This document shows, piece after piece, positions 59,535 to 64,000 of a DNA stretch of 64,000 nucleotides; position 1 is the stretch's first letter; each line of letters starts with the position of its first letter. A program made the translations under genes and the position numbers. The stretch spans positions 208,595-272,594 of the forward strand of contig JAPLKU010000013.1 in NCBI GenBank assembly GCA_026387935.1. Direction: 5' to 3'. The notes under the pieces are model-generated. The model was not told where the DNA came from. It saw only the letters and a program-made list of their open reading frames with translations, and did no database searches. The DNA is from Gemmatimonadota bacterium. GTDB taxonomy: Bacteria; Gemmatimonadota; Gemmatimonadetes; Gemmatimonadales; Gemmatimonadaceae.

Positions 59535-61238
59535 GGGTGCCGCCGCGCGCCCGAACGGGCGCCAGTACCAGCGAACCTGCACTTCGTCGTACGAGAGTTT
59601 CGGAACCGTTCCTCCCAAACCGGCAGTGGTTTGGAAATGCCCGGCTGAGATCTCGATCGGCCAGCGCGCCTTGCCTTGGCTCCAGGCGGCGACGGTTGAG
59701 TAGGCGACAATCGCGCCGAGCCGGTGCTCCTTCGCTGCCGAAGGTGCGTCGAGCACGCTCGCACTCGCGGTGACAGTTGTTCCCGCTGAATTGGTGCCCG
59801 CAACCGTTCCCGTGTACGCGTCTGCGCCGCGCGAACGGTAGCTGTAGCGTCCCGCGATGCTCATCGCCTCAGAGAGGTTCCAGCGCGGGTAAAGGTCCAG
59901 CGCCATTTCATCACCGGCGTTCCGAGTGACCGTCGCGGTGCGGAACGCTTCGGGGAAGGGATCGCCCGGCGAGCCGGGAATGCGCATCTGCAGACTCGAC
60001 GGCATCTGCATCGTGTACCGCAACACGGTGGTCAGTGACGCCGCGGTGCCGAATCCGATGTCCGTGAGCGAGCGAACTTCGAAGTCGTTCTGGTGATCCC
60101 CCGTCGGCACGGGAATCAGGTCGTCTGCGTTGGTGTTCGCTCCAGTGCCGAGCCGAAAGGTTCCCGCCACGGCGCTGCGCCACCAAGCGCGCTGCATGCG
60201 CGAGCCGGTCGTGGTCGCGCGGGCATGCGAGTCGTGCCAGGTGTACTGCGCGGTGAGGTCGATGTCGCCAACCCCGCGGCGCACGACGGCGCCGAGCGGC
60301 TTCGAGTTGATTCCATACGCTGAGTCGGTGAGAATCGTCTGAAGACCAGCGGCGGTGATTGGGGCAGCACCCTGTGGCGACGGCGCGGTGATGCCTGAAG
60401 CGCCAAGCGCTGCGTACTGGGTCCTGAACCCTGCGACACGCGCATCTATCGCTGCTTGAGCCGCAGTGCCGGCCACTGGAACGAAGGGGGCACCTTTCGT
60501 GCCATTCCGCCCGCCGTAGAGACTGCCAAGCGCCGTGGCGAATGCTGCAGACTGCTGGGTGAGCGCGCGCGCCGTTGCGGCGCTGGCGTTGATCGTAGTG
60601 CAGCCCGTACCTGAAGGTTGCGCCGCGCAGGTCGCGAGGCGCTGACTGATGAAGATCGCGGCACTGTCGAACTGTGCGAGCAACTGTTGCATTCCAGTCG
60701 CCGCAGACACCGCGAAGTAAGCTGGGTTGAATCCAACCGTCGCTTCGCGCCCAAGCGGATTGACGGTCGCATCCACCCGCGTCGTCGCCGTCACCAACGG
60801 CACCACGACGCCGAGCGACAGTCGCGAGGTGATGCCGTACTCGGCGAAGAACGGAGTAGTCTCGAAGTAGTTGCGTACCTTCACCACCGAGCGGCCAAGC
60901 GATGCGCGAAAGGTGGGAATGCCGCTGGCCGCGCGAGCAGCCGATTCCACCGGACCAAGCGTAGCGAACACGTTGGAGCCGAGGGTGTCGAATGAGAACT
61001 TCGATCCGAGCGTTCGCAGCGATCCGGCGCCCGATCCGACGTACTGCTCCGGATCGCGTTCCCAGGTGGCGGCGAGTCCAATGCGCAGGGTTCCGGCCGG
61101 CGCAGTCCGCGCGTCCGGCCCTGCGCCACGCGGTTCCTGCGCGGCCAGGGCAGCAGCGTTCGTGAGCAGTGCCACGAGGACAACGGCTGCCAAGCGGAGC
61201 AGGTGATACGCGCGGAGACGATGTGAAATCAGGGTCAA
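59523..61238 (-). CDS. Secreted, probably outer-membrane beta-barrel protein of unknown function
   Basis: A 571-residue protein with a signal peptide (LLRLAAVVLVALLTNAAALA, cleavage near AQE). The mature sequence is rich in Thr/Ala/Gly and alternating hydrophobic strands, with aromatic ends in the C-terminal strand (VQVRWYWRPFGRA). A Cys pair (CAAQPSGTGCTT) sits in a likely loop. GFNPAYFAVSAATGMQQLL and similar segments suggest a transport or phenol/alkane-type barrel, but I do not recognise the family. The start (TTG 61238) is uncertain, as no ribosome site is visible; later codons before the signal core are possible. A frame on the same strand (59911-61458) overlaps but lacks these features. 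Confidence 0.7.
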   Translation of the reverse strand: MTLISHRLRAYHLLRLAAVVLVALLTNAAALAAQEPRGAGPDARTAPAGTLRIGLAATWERDPEQYVGSGAGSLRTLGSKFSFDTLGSNVFATLGPVESAARAASGIPTFRASLGRSVVKVRNYFETTPFFAEYGITSRLSLGVVVPLVTATTRVDATVNPLGREATVGFNPAYFAVSAATGMQQLLAQFDSAAIFISQRLATCAAQPSGTGCTTINASAATARALTQQSAAFATALGSLYGGRNGTKGAPFVPVAGTAAQAAIDARVAGFRTQYAALGASGITAPSPQGAAPITAAGLQTILTDSAYGINSKPLGAVVRRGVGDIDLTAQYTWHDSHARATTTGSRMQRAWWRSAVAGTFRLGTGANTNADDLIPVPTGDHQNDFEVRSLTDIGFGTAASLTTVLRYTMQMPSSLQMRIPGSPGDPFPEAFRTATVTRNAGDEMALDLYPRWNLSEAMSIAGRYSYRSRGADAYTGTVAGTNSAGTTVTASASVLDAPSAAKEHRLGAIVAYSTVAAWSQGKARWPIEISAGHFQTTAGLGGTVPKLSYDEVQVRWYWRPFGRAAAPANR

Positions 61239-61351
61239 TGAGGAGGCGTTCGTGGGAGCGCGCGAGTACGTTTCCTACCCGCGCCAAGATAACCGGAAAC
61301 CTGACCCGTGATACACCTCTAAGTGGTCGTTGACCAACCGGTGAGACTCTC

Positions 61352-63124
61352 GTGACCCGCAGCGCACTTGGCACTATTCCGTGGCAACTGACGGGAAACC
61401 ATTGGCTCGCGCTGCCATGCATCCATCCCGTTGACGGCGCGATCTTTGCCGCCGGCATCTTGCACCGCGGCGCCCGCGCGGCAGTGGATTTTGCCGGGGG
61501 TCCGGACTTTCTCAGCGGCGGCGGCGTGGCACTCGCCCGGCCGGTGGTACAGATCGACGGCGTGGCCGTGGCATTGTCGAAGCACGAGATGGCGTGGGAG
61601 CGGGCGCATCACTGGCTGCCGACGTTTACGTGCACCATCGGGACCGCCGTGGTGCGCGGAACCATTTTTGCGCCCTTCGGCAGAGACGTGGATATCGCCG
61701 GCGCCGTCTATGCGCTCTCAGTGGAGAATCGCGGCAGCGAGCCCATCGATGTGCGCTTTGGGCTCGAAGGCACGCTCGGCCACCGGCAGCTGCGGGTGCA
61801 GTCGGCACGGGCCATCGCCGGCGCACACCGCATCGAGGCGACGGCCGCGGGCGCCATCGTCCTCGAAGGTGATGATGTTCCCGGCTTCGCCGCGCTCGCA
61901 ATTGCCGGTGAGGAGGGAACGGATGCGTCGGCCGGTACGGACGGCTACGCGTTGCAGCAGTCGGCGACCGTTGAACCGGGCCAGCGCGCCGATCGCGCCT
62001 TTTTCATTGGCGCCGGACCCGAGCGTGATGGGGCGCTCGCCACGGTGGCCGTGCTGCGGCAACGAGGGTGGAAGGCGCTGTTGAACGGCACGCGCGATGC
62101 GCTGCGCACCTTTGAACAGTCGTCCGGCGTCGAAGCGGTTGACGGGATGATCAATCGCAATCTCGTCTTCGCGTACTTCTACTCCGTCGGACGCGCGCTC
62201 GATGATGCGCACTTCTACATCGTGCGCAGTCGCGCACCCTGGTCCACGCGCGGCGTGACCATTCGCGATTGGGAAGCACTGACCTGGACCATTCCCGCCG
62301 TGCAGCTCGCGGATCCGCCGTTGGCCCGCGAACTGATTCTGCGGATGTGCGAAGTGCATGGTTATGCGCCCGGCCGCGGTGTGAACTACTTCGATGGTAC
62401 GCTCTTCTCGCCGGGGTTCACACTGGAGGGCGCCGCCTCCTACGCCATCGCGACCGATCGCTATATCCGCGACACGGGCGATGACCAGATTGTCGAAGAA
62501 CCGATCCTCGCCGACACGTTGTATCTCTCTTCGGACGATATCGCTGGTCGGCGCGACGAGCATTTCCCGCTTTATCGTTCCGATGTGACGCTCGGTGGCG
62601 CACCGTCAACGGCGTTCTCGTTGCACGCCAACGCCGCCGTCGCGTATGCGCTGGACTGCCTCAAGCGGACGCTCGACGAGGGCGAGGCAAAAAAGCTCGA
62701 AGATCCCGAAGCAGTTCGGGCCGCGCTGCGCCGGCACTTTGCCGTCGGCGATGGAAGCAAGTCGGTTTTCGCCTCAGCGGTGCGTCCCGGTGCGACGGTC
62801 GTGACCGAAGACGATCCCGCCGCTTCTGCACTTTGGCTGCCACTGCTCGAAGCAGTCGAGCGAACCGACTCGACCTTCCGCCGGACGGCCAAGGCCTCGA
62901 CAACGACGTCGCCCTTGCTTGAGGCAAAGATTGCGCGGCTCATGGCTCCCGATGCCGCGGATATCCTGGATTGGTTCCGACGCGCGCCCCTCGACGGCGG
63001 GCTGGCCGCCGAATTGGTAGACGCAGATGGCGTCCCGACCGGCGGAGGGGCAGATGCCTGCCTGGCCGGCCTGCTCGCGTCGACCGCCTGGTTCGTGGTT
63101 CACGCCCACGGGATTCGCCCGTAA
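61352..63124 (+). CDS. Six-hairpin glycosidase-like protein
   Basis: A 590-residue protein from GTG 61352. The N-terminal 200 residues look like a beta-sandwich (LALPCIHPVDGAIFAAGILH, VYALSVENRGSEPIDVRFG). The rest is helical with (alpha/alpha)6-barrel features: TIRDWEALTWTIPAVQLADP, GRGVNYFDGTLFSPGFTLEG and DRYIRDTGDDQIVEE. This resembles amylo-alpha-1,6-glucosidase/GH15-like or GH78/95-type six-hairpin enzymes. The catalytic acid and base cannot be assigned by eye. No signal peptide, so it may be cytoplasmic. The gene is divergent to the barrel protein. Confidence 0.65.
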   Translation: MTRSALGTIPWQLTGNHWLALPCIHPVDGAIFAAGILHRGARAAVDFAGGPDFLSGGGVALARPVVQIDGVAVALSKHEMAWERAHHWLPTFTCTIGTAVVRGTIFAPFGRDVDIAGAVYALSVENRGSEPIDVRFGLEGTLGHRQLRVQSARAIAGAHRIEATAAGAIVLEGDDVPGFAALAIAGEEGTDASAGTDGYALQQSATVEPGQRADRAFFIGAGPERDGALATVAVLRQRGWKALLNGTRDALRTFEQSSGVEAVDGMINRNLVFAYFYSVGRALDDAHFYIVRSRAPWSTRGVTIRDWEALTWTIPAVQLADPPLARELILRMCEVHGYAPGRGVNYFDGTLFSPGFTLEGAASYAIATDRYIRDTGDDQIVEEPILADTLYLSSDDIAGRRDEHFPLYRSDVTLGGAPSTAFSLHANAAVAYALDCLKRTLDEGEAKKLEDPEAVRAALRRHFAVGDGSKSVFASAVRPGATVVTEDDPAASALWLPLLEAVERTDSTFRRTAKASTTTSPLLEAKIARLMAPDAADILDWFRRAPLDGGLAAELVDADGVPTGGGADACLAGLLASTAWFVVHAHGIRP

Positions 63125-63138
63125 GTCCTTGCGGCTAG

Positions 63139-63175
63139 GGCTTGTACGAGCCTTTTCGAGCCTTGCGCGAGGCTT
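63139..63175 (+). terminator. Two tandem hairpins after the glycosidase-like gene
   Basis: GGCTTGTACGAGCC (63139-63152) followed by TTTT, then AGCCT-TGCGCG-AGGCT (63159-63174). The first has the form of a weak intrinsic terminator. Together they separate the gene from tRNA-Gly. Confidence 0.55.
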
Positions 63176-63215
63176 GTTCCAGTAGCGCGGCCCGGGTAAG
63201 TTCCTCTTATTAGTT

Positions 63216-63288
63216 GCGGGAATAGCTCAGTTGGTAGAGCACAACCTTGCCAAGGTTGGGGTCGCGGGTTCGAGTCCCGTTTCCCGCT
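63216..63288 (+). tRNA. tRNA-Gly (anticodon GCC)
   Basis: A 73-nt cloverleaf: acceptor GCGGGAA/TTCCCGC, D-arm GCTC...GAGC, anticodon stem CAACC/GGTTG with loop TTGCCAA, T-arm GCGGG-TTCGAGT-CCCGT, discriminator T as expected for Gly. CCA is not encoded. Confidence 0.96.
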
Positions 63289-63331
63289 CTTGTCGGACAG
63301 ACGGTAGACAAGTCGGCAGTAGACAGTGGAG

Positions 63332-63385
63332 GGCAGGAGGCCGGTTCGCGGGGCCATCGCGCCCCGAACGACTGCGGCTCCTGCC
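63332..63385 (+). other. Long imperfect hairpin between tRNA-Gly and tRNA-Leu
   Basis: GGCAGGAG (63332-63339) pairs perfectly with CTCCTGCC (63378-63385), and inner segments GTTCG/CGAAC plus GGGGC/GCCCC pair with small bulges. It fills the 169-nt spacer between the two tRNAs and could be a processing or termination structure. The remainder of the spacer shows no gene. Confidence 0.5.
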
Positions 63386-63457
63386 TTCGCTGTTATCGAT
63401 GCGTTTGCATCCGAATCGCTTTCCACGGCAGGTCCGTTCTTCGTCGCGCCATCCAAC

Positions 63458-63542
63458 GCCGGGGTGGCGAAACTGGTTAGACGCGAGGGACTTAAAATCC
63501 CTTGGGTGAAAGCCCATCCGAGTTCGACTCTCGGCCCCGGCA
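63458..63542 (+). tRNA. tRNA-Leu (anticodon TAA)
   Basis: An 85-nt tRNA with the long type II variable arm (TGGGTGAAAGCCCA), acceptor GCCGGGG/CCCCGGC, anticodon stem AGGGA/TCCCT with loop CTTAAAA (anticodon UAA), T-loop TTCGACT and discriminator A. CCA is not encoded. Confidence 0.95.
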
Positions 63543-63664
63543 TGTAGGACCTAAGCCCGTGTGGCGGCGCGGTTTGGTGAATCATCGACCAACCGCCATT
63601 GCCGTCGGCATCATGTGGGCCACGAGTCTAGCGCCAGACGGAGGATAGGGGCATTCTAGGCGCT

Positions 63665-64000
63665 ATGCCTTCACAAATAGATCGCCTCAACACTGCGCTC
63701 GCCGGTCGCTACAACATCGAGCGCGAGCTCGGTGAGGGCGGCATGGCCACGGTCTACCTCTGCGAGGACATCAAGCACAAGCGGCACGTCGCGCTCAAGC
63801 TGCTGAAGCCCGAACTCGCCGCCGTGCTCGGCGCTGAGCGGTTCGTGCAGGAGATCACGACCACGGCGGCGCTGCAGCACCCGCATATCCTGCCGCTCTT
63901 TGACTCAGGTGCCGCAGACGGGTTTCTGTTCTACGTCATGCCCTACATCAAGGGTGAGACGCTCCGCGACAAGTTGAATCGCGAGACGCAGCTGGGCGTA
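63665..64000 (+). CDS. Serine/threonine protein kinase, 3' truncated by the window
   Basis: The first 112 codons of a Hanks-type kinase. It begins MPSQIDRLNTALAGRYNIER, then the Gly-rich loop ELGEGGMATVYL, the invariant Lys in VALKLLKPE, the helix-C region (GAERFVQEITTTAALQHPHI) and the hinge (FYVMPYIKGETLRDKL). Kinases with this N-terminal style and, usually, a periplasmic sensor are numerous in Gemmatimonadota. The sensor end is outside the window. ATG 63665 is the only good start; a weak CATTCT precedes it by 7 nt. Confidence 0.9.
   Translation, partial: MPSQIDRLNTALAGRYNIERELGEGGMATVYLCEDIKHKRHVALKLLKPELAAVLGAERFVQEITTTAALQHPHILPLFDSGAADGFLFYVMPYIKGETLRDKLNRETQLGV

Noticed and set aside
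59911..61458. 515-codon frame on the minus strand overlapping the barrel-like gene
   Set aside because: It lacks a signal peptide and is very Arg-rich, as expected for an off-frame shadow; 59523-61238 has the signal peptide and barrel-like strands.
1..64000. CRISPR arrays, insertion sequences, phage or plasmid genes
   Set aside because: No direct-repeat/spacer series, transposase, integrase or phage structural motif was found on either strand.

Overview
The window is a 64 kb piece of a high-GC bacterial chromosome that looks like a member of the Gemmatimonadota. That assignment is an inference. It rests on the style of the Ser/Thr kinase cut by the right edge, on the mix of GTG and TTG starts, on a Gram-negative set of genes (heptose and LPS sugar genes, lipoproteins, a large exported barrel-like protein) and on the local gene orders. 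No phage, plasmid, CRISPR array or insertion sequence was seen. Almost all of it is conserved housekeeping DNA.

Layout. 1-9 kb: the 3' end of a xanthine dehydrogenase-family molybdenum enzyme, alaS, a small unknown gene, gmhA, an SDR, the CCA-adding enzyme, a ZIP transporter and a GT4 glycosyltransferase. 9-15 kb: rarA, a LEA14-type lipoprotein, fabF (minus), hflX, and tRNA-Val and tRNA-CAU (minus). 15-21 kb: a DUF1330 gene, a frameshifted mini-gene, hldE kinase, an asparaginase, a lipoprotein, a carboxymuconolactone decarboxylase-like gene, obgE and dprA. 21-27 kb: hemW, then the hrcA-dnaJ-prmA-rsmE-HIT cluster. 27-31 kb: a decayed secreted-protein gene and the sdhC-sdhA-sdhB operon (minus). 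31-43 kb: mutS2-dnaG-zinc ribbon-recJ-rsmD-coaD, then a STAS / HATPase / GAF-PP2C partner-switching module, rsmA, rex (minus) and a DnaQ-like exonuclease. 43-49.6 kb: a metallo-beta-lactamase, infC-rpmI-rplT and pheS-pheT-coiled coil-zapA. 50-59.5 kb: one tightly packed run rny-folD-xseA-xseB-ispA-dxs-nadK-recN. 59.5-64 kb: a secreted barrel-like protein, a six-hairpin glycosidase-like protein, tRNA-Gly, tRNA-Leu and the start of a Ser/Thr kinase.

How it works together. gmhA and hldE supply ADP-heptose for LPS core, and the GT4 probably acts in the same area. ispA and dxs supply isoprenoids. Several cassettes handle translation (alaS, pheST, infC-rpmI-rplT, cca, prmA, rsmE, rsmA, rsmD, hflX, obgE), DNA repair and uptake (rarA, mutS2, recJ, recN, xseAB, dprA), protein folding (hrcA, dnaJ) and redox control (rex, sdhCAB).

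The most interesting signals lie between and at the edges of the genes. (1) A dispersed G-rich repeat, often able to form a G-quadruplex, sits at gene ends or inside reading frames at about 4.33, 18.55, 25.72, 30.83 and 42.48 kb, with a related tandem repeat at 1.19 kb. (2) Many first genes of transcription units have no Shine-Dalgarno but a TANNNT hexamer 5-9 nt before the start codon, which suggests widespread leaderless transcription. (3) There is a perfect Rex operator in front of rex. (4) infC appears to start at AUU behind an attenuator-like hairpin pair. (5) Convergent gene pairs repeatedly share a short inverted repeat, in one case containing both stop codons.
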